Shown here: piece by piece, positions 33,645-42,036 of the stretch
Layout of the letters: each line of letters starts with the position of its first letter
Numbering within the stretch: position 1 is the stretch's first letter
The notes under the pieces: model-generated
Database searches by the model: none
What the model was told of the DNA's origin: nothing
What the model saw: only the letters and a program-made list of their open reading frames with translations
Source: Verrucomicrobiota bacterium
Lineage (GTDB): Bacteria > Verrucomicrobiota > Verrucomicrobiia > Chthoniobacterales > UBA10450
DNA: 64,000 bases
Assembly (NCBI GenBank): GCA_003218375.1
Contig: QHNH01000009.1
Coordinates: forward strand, 124,001 to 188,000
Direction of reading: 5' to 3'
Made by a program: the position numbers and the translations under genes

Positions 33645-34528
33645 TGCTTCGGTGCGATGAAACGTAGTGCGCGCGGCAGAATTTCAAAACGCGCCGGCTC
33701 ATTGCCCACCAGTTCTCCATCCACGTTGAACCACATTCCCGGTTTGGAATTCACCGTCAATTGCGCGGCGCGCCGGAAAACAATCGCGCCGCTCGAGAGA
33801 TGGGTGCCCATCGCCACTTGCGCCGCCAGCAGCGCCAGCTCCGGCGCCGAACGCTTCGGGATCAGGACGACGTCGAGCAGCCCGTCATCGATCGACGCTT
33901 CCGGCGCGATCAACGTCCCACCGCCGACATAGCGCCCGTTCGCCACCACCACATTGTAGAGATCGAGCATCAACGACTCCGAGTTATCGAACGCCAGCGT
34001 CGTCCGGTAGGCGCGCAGTTCCGACAATGCGGCGGCCGCACCTCGCAGATACGCCAGCGGTCCCCACGTCTTCTTCATCTTCGGCGTCAACTTTTCATCC
34101 ACCAATCCGCTGAACCCGCCCGCGGAAACGTTCACGAAATAACGGACCTCGTCGCTGGTCACGCGCACCAGGTCCACTGGGCGTGTTTCGCCGGCGACGA
34201 TCAGGTCGATCGCCGTCGCCAGGTCTGTCGGCACTTCGATTGTTCGCGCAAAATCGTTCCCAGTGCCCAATGGAATCAAACCCACCCGCGCTTCGCCCAG
34301 GTTTTCCCCGATCCCATTGATGACTTCATTCAGCGTCCCGTCCCCGCCAGCCGCGATAATGATCTCGCGCCCCTTTCGGAGCGCCGTCCTGGCGAACCGG
34401 GCCGCTGAACCCCGCCTGCCCGTGAGCCGAATCTCGGCTTCCGGCAGCCGCCTTAGTTGGGCCATGACGACGTCGAGATCGTCAACGCCGCCGGCCGTTG
34501 GATTGAGAATGATGCAGATATTGCCCAT
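33641..34528 (-). CDS. Diacylglycerol/sphingosine kinase-like lipid kinase (YegS/DagK family)
   Basis: 295 residues from the ATG giving 'MGNICIILNPTAGG'; an in-frame TTG two codons earlier is the alternative. 'IIIAAGGDGTLNEVINGIG' (GGDGT, nucleotide site), 'VGLIPLGTGNDFARTI' and 'SIDDGLLDVVLIPKRS' are the conserved blocks of the DAGK_cat family. It phosphorylates a lipid alcohol on the inner face of the membrane. First gene of the operon with rfaE2 and purN; the substrate could be diacylglycerol, but YegS-type enzymes differ. Confidence 0.9.
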   Translation of the reverse strand: MGNICIILNPTAGGVDDLDVVMAQLRRLPEAEIRLTGRRGSAARFARTALRKGREIIIAAGGDGTLNEVINGIGENLGEARVGLIPLGTGNDFARTIEVPTDLATAIDLIVAGETRPVDLVRVTSDEVRYFVNVSAGGFSGLVDEKLTPKMKKTWGPLAYLRGAAAALSELRAYRTTLAFDNSESLMLDLYNVVVANGRYVGGGTLIAPEASIDDGLLDVVLIPKRSAPELALLAAQVAMGTHLSSGAIVFRRAAQLTVNSKPGMWFNVDGELVGNEPARFEILPRALRFIAPKQ

Positions 34529-34634
34529 CGCCAATTAAAGACCGGACAGGTTGGGCCAGCCCCGCTCAAGTCTCAACGTTTTATGGGTGCGCGGTATTAC
34601 GTCGGTCGTCTCAGTCAAAATCCCATGTCGTAGG

Positions 34635-35045
34635 TTACGACCGAAACTTCACGCCGGCCTTCTGCACTTCGCGATAAGGCAGGAGCCAGATGAGCGATTC
34701 ATCGTGGAGATCGACCACCTGAATCCGGTTGCCCCACGGATCACGAAAATCGCACCGGAACGGCGGCATCAATTTCAGCCCATACTTTTCCGTCACTTTC
34801 TTGCGCACCTCGTTCACCTGCTCTTCGTCCCGGACCATGATGCCGAAGTGCCGGGTCCGATCCGGCTGGAGCTTCTCCACTTCGAAGATGGCCAGGAACT
34901 GATGATCGCCCAACTGAAAGAACGCGTCCCCTTCGCCGCTCTTTAGTTTCTTCAGGTTAAACACGTCCTCATAAAACTTCACCGCCGCCTTCACATCATC
35001 CACCTCGATGGCGAGGTGGTTAGATCCATAAACCTGTACACTCAT
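34635..35045 (-). CDS. VOC (glyoxalase/bleomycin-resistance fold) protein
   Basis: 136 residues from the ATG giving 'MSVQVYGSNHLAIEVDDVKAAVKFYEDVFNL'. Potential metal ligands follow the VOC order: His in 'NHLAIEV', Glu in 'FLAIFEVEKL', His in 'RHFGIMVRDEEQV', and 'FRDPWGNRIQVVDLHD', the classic product strand of the superfamily. It could be a lyase, epimerase or dioxygenase; nothing nearby points to a substrate. It is monocistronic, with an 89-base gap to the lipid kinase and a TGTAGC-type palindrome upstream. Confidence 0.85.
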   Translation of the reverse strand: MSVQVYGSNHLAIEVDDVKAAVKFYEDVFNLKKLKSGEGDAFFQLGDHQFLAIFEVEKLQPDRTRHFGIMVRDEEQVNEVRKKVTEKYGLKLMPPFRCDFRDPWGNRIQVVDLHDESLIWLLPYREVQKAGVKFRS

Positions 35046-35082
35046 TGCGGAAGGTAACACGAAAAGCAGTGACCAGTGAGGC

Positions 35083-35154
35083 GGCTGTAGCCACGGCGCT
35101 GTGTCGCCGGATCGGGAGTGACATCGCCTCGACATAGCGGGGCGGCTACAGGCT
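35083..35154. repeat. TGTAGC/GCTACA palindromic repeat, copy 2
   Basis: Ends GGCTGTAGCC and GGCTACAGGCT, internal GACATCGCCTCGACATAGCG segment. It is closest in sequence to the copy at 36200; the two flank the secreted NTF2-like protein gene in the same orientation. Confidence 0.85.
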
Positions 35155-35283
35155 AGCTGGATCGTCTTTGCAAACAGGTCGAGTTCTCCTTTGTTTTCAA
35201 AAGCATCACCTAATTGAGATTGAAAGGGTTCAGGAACTCTGGCTAATCTTTCAATCGTGGAACGCCTCCAGCGAAGGAGATCG

Positions 35284-36189
35284 ATGGGGATTTCGCCATT
35301 CGCCGTGCTCGCAGCGGCGTTCCTGGTCTTTTCGACGGCTGAACGTTTCCAGGCGGCCGCCGCGGAAACAGCCGGCGAAGCCCCGGTTGAATTTACTTAC
35401 GGCGGGATCGCGCCGGACAAAACAAAGTTCGTCTACAAGATCAAGGTGAACACGGACAAACCGATTAAGGAGGTCCATATGAATCACAAGGAAATGGACG
35501 CCAGCGGAAAGGTTCTGGTCGAGAACACCGTAATCTGGCGAAACGTTGTCCATTCAACAGAACAGCCGATCGAGCAAGGCAAGACCTACGAAGATTACAC
35601 GATGCTTAATTCGGGAGCGGTCAAAGCCGAGTGTTCATTGGCTGAAGTAATCTTCAAGGACTTCACCAGATGGAGCGCGACCGCCTCAGCCAAGGCTACG
35701 CCGACGCCCGCGCCAGACACCAAGCCTCCGCAAACCAAGGAGCCTCCGCGAGTCACTGAGTCTCCCGCTCCCATAGCTCCCGATCGGCTTGCAGGTATCC
35801 AGGCTGAAGTCGAAAGCTTCATTAAGTCCGTCTACCGCGATATGGAACAAGATGACCCCGACAAAGTGTTACGGAGCTTCGATGCCAAGGTGGACTACTA
35901 CAGTTATGGGCCGAAAGAAAAGGCATTCATTGCCGAACAATTACGCCAATACTTTGCGGCCTTTCCCATCCGTTCGTTTTCCGTTGGTGAAGTCACCTTG
36001 CAAGCTCCGCCGTCTAACTCCCGGAAAGTTTCGGTAACCTTCGACGTTCGTTACTCGCTGAAGGATGCGTCGAAGGGCGCCACCAGCACCGGCCGTTCGC
36101 ACGTTGAGTGGGACCTGATTAAACCTGACAAAGTCATCAAGATTGTCCGTTTCACCGGAACTTCGTATCCGGACCCCGCCGCCCCTTGA
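35284..36189 (+). CDS. Secreted protein with C-terminal SnoaL/NTF2-like domain
   Basis: 301 residues from the ATG with AAGGAG four bases upstream. Residues 1-30 are a signal peptide ('FAVLAAAFLVFSTA...AAAAE'). Residues ~30-135 look like a beta-sandwich; a Pro/Thr-rich linker follows ('TPTPAPDTKPPQTKEPP'); residues ~170-300 ('IQAEVESFIKSVYRDMEQDDPDKVLRSFDAKVDYYSYG', 'VSVTFDVRYSLKDA') fit an NTF2/SnoaL fold. No catalytic residues are evident. It is flanked on both sides by related palindromic repeats. Function unknown; exported to periplasm or cell surface. Confidence 0.75.
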   Translation: MGISPFAVLAAAFLVFSTAERFQAAAAETAGEAPVEFTYGGIAPDKTKFVYKIKVNTDKPIKEVHMNHKEMDASGKVLVENTVIWRNVVHSTEQPIEQGKTYEDYTMLNSGAVKAECSLAEVIFKDFTRWSATASAKATPTPAPDTKPPQTKEPPRVTESPAPIAPDRLAGIQAEVESFIKSVYRDMEQDDPDKVLRSFDAKVDYYSYGPKEKAFIAEQLRQYFAAFPIRSFSVGEVTLQAPPSNSRKVSVTFDVRYSLKDASKGATSTGRSHVEWDLIKPDKVIKIVRFTGTSYPDPAAP

Positions 36190-36199
36190 GCTTGGCGCC

Positions 36200-36270
36200 G
36201 GCTGTAGCCACGGCGCTGCGTCGACGTGTCGGAACAAGAACGCCTCGACATAGCGAGGCGGCTACAGGCT
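36200..36270. repeat. TGTAGC/GCTACA palindromic repeat, copy 3
   Basis: Starts ten bases after the upstream stop codon. Ends GGCTGTAGCC and GGCTACAGGCT; the inner part 'CGCCTCGACATAGCGAGGCG' forms a strong hairpin. Near-identical outer arms to the copy at 35083. Confidence 0.85.
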
Positions 36271-36332
36271 GGGTCCATTTAGCGCCGGCAATTTGTGATT
36301 GACCGATCGGGCCGTCACCCTACCGTCGATGT

Positions 36333-36887
36333 ATGAATCCAGCATCGCCGCGCAAACAGACCATTCACTTTATCTCTCGCCTTGCGACGGCCTCCATGGC
36401 AGCCACGCTTGCCGTGATTGCCCTGTTTGGTTTCACCGCCGCACCCACGACCCGTGCCGAGGCCCCAGAAAAAGAACTCAAGGTCGCCGGCGCAATCCCC
36501 CTGAACACCGAACTTCTCGATAAGATGGAAAAGTTTCTCAGCAGTATTAAGAGCGATGCGGCAGCCAAGGCGGAGCTCGTCGCCGGTATCAAAGGGATCA
36601 GGGACAATCCAAACCTGACAGGTGAAGCCTGGGGGAGCGTCATCAGCGCGAAATGCCCGAAGACGGTCGAAATTTTCCAAGCTTCCGGCTTGACCCCGGA
36701 GGAATTCGGCAAGGCAGCCTTCGCAATCGAAGCCATCATATTTGCCGACGCAATGGCACCACCCGGGGACAAAGACAACATGGCGAAGTCCGAGGACAAG
36801 GCCGTTGCCGCCAATGCCACTTTTGTTGCGGCAAACAAAGCCCGCGCCGAAGCCGTTTACGCCAACTTTACGATCCTGGGACTTTAA
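36333..36887 (+). CDS. Small secreted protein, tandem paralogue A
   Basis: 184 residues. A long signal region (cleavage probably after 'TTRAEA', residue ~43) precedes a helical mature domain: 'LKVAGAIPLNTELLDKMEKFLSSIKSDAAAKAELV', 'AWGSVISAKCPKTVEIFQASGLTPEEFGKAAFAI', 'VAANATFVAANKARAEAVY'. One conserved Cys in 'SAKCPK'. The same block order is repeated in the next gene, so this is a recent tandem duplication. The family is unknown to me; a periplasmic helical-bundle role is possible. A 90-base gap separates the two copies. Confidence 0.75.
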   Translation: MNPASPRKQTIHFISRLATASMAATLAVIALFGFTAAPTTRAEAPEKELKVAGAIPLNTELLDKMEKFLSSIKSDAAAKAELVAGIKGIRDNPNLTGEAWGSVISAKCPKTVEIFQASGLTPEEFGKAAFAIEAIIFADAMAPPGDKDNMAKSEDKAVAANATFVAANKARAEAVYANFTILGL

Positions 36888-36976
36888 AAAATAACTACGG
36901 CCTCGTTAAAACCGTGCCGCCCAGCATTTCACAATCTTCAAAAATCGCTCTGCTTAACACTAACCTAACTCTTACT

Positions 36977-37501
36977 ATGATCCTCATTCGCTCGCTTACT
37001 CGCTCTTTGTTGCTTCCTTTTATCTGCGCCGTCGCCATTTCTACGGCTGTCCCTGCCCTTCGCGCCGAAATCCCGCCCGACCAGATCAAAGCCGCCGGCG
37101 CCATCCCCCTTACCACGGAACTGCTCGACAAAATGGACAAGGTTGTCAAAGCGCTCACCACCGACGCCGCAGCGAAAGCGGAGCTGAACGCGATGCCCAA
37201 CGATCCCAACCAGACGGCCGAAGGGTCGGGGGCCGCCATCTCCTCGAAATGTCCGAAAGCCACGGAGCACTTCAAGTCGGCCGGCATCACGCCGGAGGAA
37301 TTCATGAAAGCCATCACCGCGATGATGGCCGTGGGGATGGCCGAGGTGATGGGCGGAGACCTGGCCAAGTCCACGGACAAGACCGTTGCGGCCAACGCCG
37401 CTTTTGCCGCGGCGAACAAAAACCGCCTCGACGCAGTCGTCGGCGGTTTCATGACGTTAGCGGAACCAGGGCCTTCCTCCTCGCCGCCTCCAACCCCCTG
37501 A
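36977..37501 (+). CDS. Small secreted protein, tandem paralogue B
   Basis: 174 residues from the ATG giving 'MILIRSLTRSLLLPFICAVAISTAVPALRA', a clear signal peptide cleaved after 'LRA'. The mature part parallels the preceding gene: 'IKAAGAIPLTTELLDKMDKVVKALTTDAAAKAEL', 'SGAAISSKCPKATEHFKSAGITPEEFMKAITAM', 'VAANAAFAAANKNRLDAVV'. The spacing is kept except for a shortened loop after 'AELNA'. The C-terminus has a Pro/Ser tail ('PSSSPPPTP') absent in copy A. Function unknown. The Cys and the 'GITPEEF' motif are the best-conserved features. Confidence 0.75.
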   Translation: MILIRSLTRSLLLPFICAVAISTAVPALRAEIPPDQIKAAGAIPLTTELLDKMDKVVKALTTDAAAKAELNAMPNDPNQTAEGSGAAISSKCPKATEHFKSAGITPEEFMKAITAMMAVGMAEVMGGDLAKSTDKTVAANAAFAAANKNRLDAVVGGFMTLAEPGPSSSPPPTP

Positions 37502-37819
37502 CGTTGTAGCCACGTCGCTGGCGCTGGGTCAAACGATCCAAAGAAAAAAAGAGTCCCATCGGCACGAAAGATCCTGGAGGCACGGGCGCCGCCCGTCCGA
37601 TTATTTGGGACGACCGGCGGTCATCCCTCCATCACCTATCGCGCCGCCTCTTTTTTCCTTCCCATTGGTCGCTGCCCGCTTCTGCCAAAGATCGGGGAAA
37701 ATTCTTTGCCCAATGTCTGGCCGCGGTAGAAATAGAACGGGACCAACGGCAGCGCATGCCTCACCGCATCCACCACCATCGCCTTGATCCGCGCCAGGCT
37801 TTTCGCGCGGAGACGCGCC
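37502..37819. other. Intergenic region with repeat remnants, no gene
   Basis: About 320 bases without a convincing gene. Just after the upstream stop there is a half-element 'GTTGTAGCCACGTCGCTGG' of the TGTAGC family, then the second TGGAGG/CCTCCA inverted repeat. The rest shows no motif; possible ORFs are short and off-frame with neighbours. Confidence 0.6.
37575..37631. repeat. TGGAGG...CCCTCCA inverted repeat, copy 2
   Basis: Diverged relative of the element at 19781-19840: ends TGGAGGCACGGGCG and TCATCCCTCCA, inner GGGCGCCGCCCGTCC hairpin and TTTGGGACG motif. Both copies carry GGGACG before the right arm. Confidence 0.65.
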
Positions 37820-38386
37820 CTACTTCGGCCAGGCTGCCTTCAGCTTCGCCGCGATCGACGCATATTCCTCCGGGGAAAGCTTCTTCCTCGGCGCGGGCGT
37901 ACCGGGCGGGCCGTCGCCGAAATAAGGAACGACATGAAAATGCGCATGGTAAACGGTTTGATTGGCGCTCAGCCCATTGTTCTGGCTGACCCTGAAACCG
38001 GTTGCTCCCAGTCCCTTGCGTTGGGCGATGCCAGCTTTTTGCACCGCGACCATCAGGTCCCGCAGTTCGTCCGGCTTGAGATCAAGTATGTTCCGCGCAC
38101 CCATTCGTTTCGGGACCACCAGCACGTGACCGGGCGCGGCCACCTCTTCCTGCGGCAGCGGCATGAAGACGAGCACATGTTCATCCTCGAATATCTTCGA
38201 CGCAGCCGATTCAGCACTCTTGTCGCGGATCAGTTGCGCGATGCCATTCTCCGGATCGTATTTGCCACTGAGACCGGTATCGGTTCCCGGAGGAGGCATC
38301 TCGCTCGCCGGGATTTGGGCGGTTAATGGCGCCGCTTCCAATAAGAGCAGCGCGGCCAAACTAAAAAACATTCGGATCAGTTTCAT
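37820..38386 (-). CDS. Secreted HIT-family protein
   Basis: 188 residues with a signal peptide ('MKLIRMFFSLAALLLLEAAPLTAQ'), which is uncommon for HIT proteins. The HIT domain begins near residue 62 ('KIFEDEHVLVFMPLPQEEVAAPGHVLVVPKR') and ends with the triad 'YHAHFHVVPYF' (His-x-His-x-His), the nucleotide-phosphate-binding catalytic motif of HINT-type hydrolases. A periplasmic or extracellular nucleotidyl hydrolase is the simplest reading. The first ~66 residues and leader are duplicated in a truncated copy 600-800 bases upstream on the same strand. Confidence 0.85.
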   Translation of the reverse strand: MKLIRMFFSLAALLLLEAAPLTAQIPASEMPPPGTDTGLSGKYDPENGIAQLIRDKSAESAASKIFEDEHVLVFMPLPQEEVAAPGHVLVVPKRMGARNILDLKPDELRDLMVAVQKAGIAQRKGLGATGFRVSQNNGLSANQTVYHAHFHVVPYFGDGPPGTPAPRKKLSPEEYASIAAKLKAAWPK

Positions 38387-38523
38387 GGTATAAGAATCCT
38401 CCGTGCGGTGCGCCGGGTGTCGAACGACTACGCCGGTGGGTTGTAGGCGTTTTGCTGCATCTTCTTGAGTGGGTCGCTGATGTGGGACCTGGTCTTCGAT
38501 GCCTTGGCTTCGGCTGCGCTTTG

Positions 38524-38880
38524 CTAGTGCGCCTTAACTTCACCAACGATGTTCAAAAGGTTTTGGACGTTCATCTTCAAAGCCACCCCCTTGGCGAATT
38601 TCTCTCCGGCGATGCCGGCAGCCGAAACCTGCTTCACTCCCGCGGAAACCTTGATTGAGTAATTCCCCGTGATGGCGCCCGTAGAAGTGAATTGCACATC
38701 ATAAATGCCTGGCTTGACCTTGTCGGTGGTGAATGTGCCCTGGGCATCCGTTTTACCCCTGAAGGCGACTTTGCCGCTGGCATCGGACACAGTCACATTC
38801 AACGGCGGGACGGCACCATAAGCCATACAGGCGATGGCAAAACAGAAAGAGAGGACAGTGCCGCGGATCAGGTTCTTCAT
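38524..38880 (-). CDS. Small secreted protein with carboxypeptidase-regulatory/SpaA-like fold
   Basis: 118 residues. Signal peptide 'MKNLIRGTVLSFCFAIACMAYGAVPP', then one beta-sandwich: 'LNVTVSDASGKVAFRGKTDAQGTFTTDKVKPGIYDVQFTS', as in CarboxypepD_reg/SpaA-like domains. After the TAG stop the same frame stays open for 31 more codons with coding-like composition ('AAEAKASKT', 'SDPLKKMQQNAYNPPA') to a TAG at 38428, so the stop may be a recent nonsense mutation that removed a C-terminal tail. It lies between the intact and the truncated HIT genes. Confidence 0.7.
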   Translation of the reverse strand: MKNLIRGTVLSFCFAIACMAYGAVPPLNVTVSDASGKVAFRGKTDAQGTFTTDKVKPGIYDVQFTSTGAITGNYSIKVSAGVKQVSAAGIAGEKFAKGVALKMNVQNLLNIVGEVKAH

Positions 38881-38989
38881 GATCCGAACATACTTCAAAT
38901 CATGGCCGCGCCAAGCGTAGACCCCGGCGGCGAGAAATATCCCCGCGTCGAAAAGCAGAGGCGCCAAATCCAATGATCGATCCGTCGAA

Positions 38990-39196
38990 CTCGCGCACCA
39001 ACCCCCTGCCCGCGCCCGACTCCCCTTTCTTATCCCTGATCAGTTGTGCGATGCCATTCTCCGGGTCGTATTTGCCATCGAGACCGGTATCAGTCCCCGG
39101 CGCCGGCATCTCGCTCGGCGGGATTTGGGCGGTTAATGGCGCCGCTTCCAGGAAGAGCAGCGCGGCCAAACTAAAAAGCATGCGAATCATTTTCAT
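38990..39196 (-). pseudogene. Truncated duplicate of the secreted HIT gene (5' part only)
   Basis: From the ATG it encodes 'MKMIRMLFSLAALLFLEAAPLTAQ', 'PGTDTGLDGKYDPENGIAQLIRDK', nearly identical to the first ~60 residues of the HIT gene at 37820-38386, then departs into non-homologous sequence before the HIT domain. The bases just before the ATG are also similar ('AGGATTCTTA/AGGATTCTGA' type), so promoter or leader was copied too. No HIT catalytic residues remain; a short exported peptide could still be made. Confidence 0.8.
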
Positions 39197-39334
39197 GGTG
39201 TCAGAATCCTCTGTGCGACGAGGAGTATGCTGCCGCCGCGGTGCGATGGTCAATACGCGAGCAGGGATGCCGTCGGATAGACGGTTGGGCCGCACAGGTA
39301 GCGGGAGCCGGGTTGGGATACGAACGAATCAATC

Positions 39335-39583
39335 ATGAAATATTATCTTGAGCCCCTGATCCTGCGGAAGGGCGAAGCCAGCCGCTGTTACAGTCCAGAA
39401 GCAACAAGCATATCGCTTCTTGATCGCAAAGGCGCAGCAAAATTGTATCCGCGAACGAGCAAAGAAATCCAAAAGATCGTCGATGAGCGAAAGCGCGTTT
39501 TGTCTGCCGTCCTGCAGGCGGAAGGTTTGCCGGCAAACTTGAAACAGCGCTATAAGGCGCAGATCGAATCGTTGCCGAAGTAA
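39335..39583 (+). CDS. Small hypothetical protein
   Basis: 82 residues, charged and probably soluble, no signal peptide or membrane segment. 'SPEATSISLLDRKGAAKLYPRTSKEIQKIVDERKRVLSAVLQAEGLPANLKQRYKAQIESLPK' suggests a C-terminal helical hairpin. I do not recognise the family. It stands alone between the truncated HIT copy and the convergent beta-helix gene, separated by 80 bases from the latter. Start ATG has no strong ribosome-binding site, so the confidence is modest, but codon use looks coding throughout. Confidence 0.55.
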   Translation: MKYYLEPLILRKGEASRCYSPEATSISLLDRKGAAKLYPRTSKEIQKIVDERKRVLSAVLQAEGLPANLKQRYKAQIESLPK

Positions 39584-39663
39584 TTGAATCCGTGAGCGTC
39601 ACACGGTGGCGTGACGTTGAGCGCAGTTAGAATTTTGGAATAAAGAATCCGACTGCGCCTTTC

Positions 39664-42036
39664 CTACTTAATAAGGCCCGTCAGCGCAGCTAGGAAGATC
39701 GGAACAAAAACCCATCCCGCCAGGATATGCACACGAACGTAATGTCGCAGAAAAGTCCGACTTCGTTTCGGCTTCCATAACTTATCCACGTTTAGGTCTA
39801 TAAAAGGCAGAAACAGACCTAAGCTATACCAAAATCGATTGTAAACGCGGGGCGGATCACCCTTTTCATGCTTAACCTGCAACTGCATTGTTTCCTTACT
39901 AAAAAGAAAGCACCCCAACGCGACAAAAAACGCGCAGATGTATCCAGCATTCGAGGGATGACGACCATACCCCACGAGACCATCAAGCAAGAAACTCTCG
40001 ATCCAAAAGAACCCCTTTAGGACTTCGTCGCGTTCTCGCCGCTTGCCCGCAATAAAAATTTCATCACCCGCCTTTCGATCGCCGGCCCGGATTTGAAATT
40101 GTTCAAGGTTGGTATACAAATCAGCGGCGTATAAAGACTGATTCGCGAACGCCAAGAGATTCTTACGCGAGGCCCCGCCATCCTTGGAAATGACTTTTAT
40201 AGAGTCGTAGGTCGTCGCTTCCATATCGAAAAAGCCCTCGCCCTTTTTCGGCCAAGAGCATTCTTCGACCTGAAGCAGATAGAAGTGGCTATATCGTATT
40301 TCAGCATGATGCTCAACGTTAACGGCTTTGAAAACTGCTGGGCCGTTGACTGTGATTCCGTCCGCATGAAGTTCGGCAATTTTGATCTGTCGGAGCACAA
40401 GTGAGCGCTGAAAAACACTTCCGTTGAGGCGGAGTTCGGGAACGGACGGCGAGTCAAGGAGCGTATTGATGACGAGATCGCCAAAATTCGCTCCTACGCA
40501 GGATACCTTGCCCGCGAAAATAACTGACAAAAAGTTTCCCGCGCCGCCACACTTCATGGATAGGCAGACATCACCACTTACACTTTTGAACCTTGCCTCA
40601 TCAGCTAGAAAATTCTGCGCAACTTCTGCCAGGCAGAAAGTCGCCGGCCCCTCGAAGACCGCCCGGCGAAAAAAGGCCGTACCTCCAATTTTCACGGCGT
40701 TGAAGCTTGCCTCCTTCTCGCTATTGAAATGTGCATCATCTGCATTCAGCTGACCTTTGATAGTTGCTCCGATGAATTCGACTGGACCTTCGAAAGTCGC
40801 CTTTTGGAGAGAAAAGGTGTATTCTACCTTCATCCCACTAAAGCTTGCTGCCTTCGCCTTATTCTTAAACCACGTCCCATCGAGTTCGAAGTAGGCCACT
40901 TCCGTAAAACGAAGATCGACTGAACCTTCAAATACGGCCCGCCGGACAAAAGCGCCGGAGTCTACCTTCAGGTTGGTGAAAACGGCAGCCTTTTCCTTGT
41001 TATTAAATTGCGCCTCGTTGGCAACGAATTGAACTTTAATAGCAGCCCGGTTAAAAAATACCGCACCTTCGAACACCGCCTTCTCAAAGCTAGCCGAGCC
41101 GCCCACCTTGAGATCGGCGAAGTAAGCACCTTGCATGGCGCTACAAAATTGCGCGTCATCAACAAGAAGGCAATTTCCGATATCGGCCCGGCTAAACACA
41201 ACCGGACCTTCGAACACTGCTTTTTGTAACGAGGCGGATCCAGCGATCTTCGCGTCGTTAAAGTATGCGCCCGTTCCTTCTTCCAGGAATTGCGCACCAG
41301 CGGCGGAAAAATCGGTGCCGACACTTATCGAACCGAAATTTGCCGGCCCATCGAACATAGCATTTTGAAAAGACGCGGAATGTCGAGTGCTCATAGCGTA
41401 GAAGTTCGCGTCACCTACAAAACGGGCGTTTTGAAAAAAAACCGATTCTTCAACTTTAATAGCGAAGAAATCCGCTGCTTGTTTACCGTCGATAAACTGC
41501 GAATCTTGGGCGAGCAGCTGACCAGCGATCTCGGCTCCTCCGAAGCTAGCCTTGCCGTCGAAAATCACCTTCCGAAAATCGGCCGAGCCTCCGATTTTTA
41601 TAGGAGAAAAGGTTGCGTTGGCCCTGAACCTACTTTCTTCGAATGAAATACCCGCCAGGCAGTTTGCGCCCCCCAAATTAACTTCTTGGATGAATTGGCA
41701 ATGCCGCAAAGTGACCCAAGAGGGAATTTGGGCATTAAGAAGATTAAGTGGCTCATGTATGGTAGCCCCAGTTATTTTCACACCATTACGGTGAGGCTTG
41801 ACGTTGGGTAACGCACCCGTGAGCAAATCCTCTAAAAATTGTGCGCTAAGCCCACGGTCCTTTTCATCGGGGAATTTTGTTTCTAAGTCAGCGACGTCGC
41901 CGTTTGTAATCTGATCGACAATCCATTGCTCCTTTGCAGTTAGTTTGGTCTTCTTCGGCGACGGCTCCGCGGCGATCAATGCGACGGATGAGAGACATGC
42001 CGCGAGAGTGATCGAAAACCAGGTGGGGAACTTCAC
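39664..42036 (-). CDS. Large pentapeptide-like beta-helix protein with C-terminal membrane helices
   Basis: About 790 residues. Signal-like N-terminus 'VKFPTWFSITLAACLSSVALIAAEP', then a conserved start 'LTAKEQWIVDQITNGDVADLETKFPDEKDRGLSAQFLEDLLTG'. Residues ~100-570 are repeats of 20-44 residues built on A(D/E)F/A.F units ('ASFQKAVFEGPVVFSRADIGNCLLVDDAQF' style), forming a right-handed beta-helix. The C-terminus has two to three membrane helices ('SNAGYICAFFVALGCFLF', 'ILAGWVFVPIFLAALTGLI'). Ectodomain or cytoplasmic placement and function are unknown. GTG at 42036 is preferred for the signal; TTG at 42078 is the alternative. Confidence 0.75.
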   Translation of the reverse strand: MKFPTWFSITLAACLSSVALIAAEPSPKKTKLTAKEQWIVDQITNGDVADLETKFPDEKDRGLSAQFLEDLLTGALPNVKPHRNGVKITGATIHEPLNLLNAQIPSWVTLRHCQFIQEVNLGGANCLAGISFEESRFRANATFSPIKIGGSADFRKVIFDGKASFGGAEIAGQLLAQDSQFIDGKQAADFFAIKVEESVFFQNARFVGDANFYAMSTRHSASFQNAMFDGPANFGSISVGTDFSAAGAQFLEEGTGAYFNDAKIAGSASLQKAVFEGPVVFSRADIGNCLLVDDAQFCSAMQGAYFADLKVGGSASFEKAVFEGAVFFNRAAIKVQFVANEAQFNNKEKAAVFTNLKVDSGAFVRRAVFEGSVDLRFTEVAYFELDGTWFKNKAKAASFSGMKVEYTFSLQKATFEGPVEFIGATIKGQLNADDAHFNSEKEASFNAVKIGGTAFFRRAVFEGPATFCLAEVAQNFLADEARFKSVSGDVCLSMKCGGAGNFLSVIFAGKVSCVGANFGDLVINTLLDSPSVPELRLNGSVFQRSLVLRQIKIAELHADGITVNGPAVFKAVNVEHHAEIRYSHFYLLQVEECSWPKKGEGFFDMEATTYDSIKVISKDGGASRKNLLAFANQSLYAADLYTNLEQFQIRAGDRKAGDEIFIAGKRRERDEVLKGFFWIESFLLDGLVGYGRHPSNAGYICAFFVALGCFLFSKETMQLQVKHEKGDPPRVYNRFWYSLGLFLPFIDLNVDKLWKPKRSRTFLRHYVRVHILAGWVFVPIFLAALTGLIK

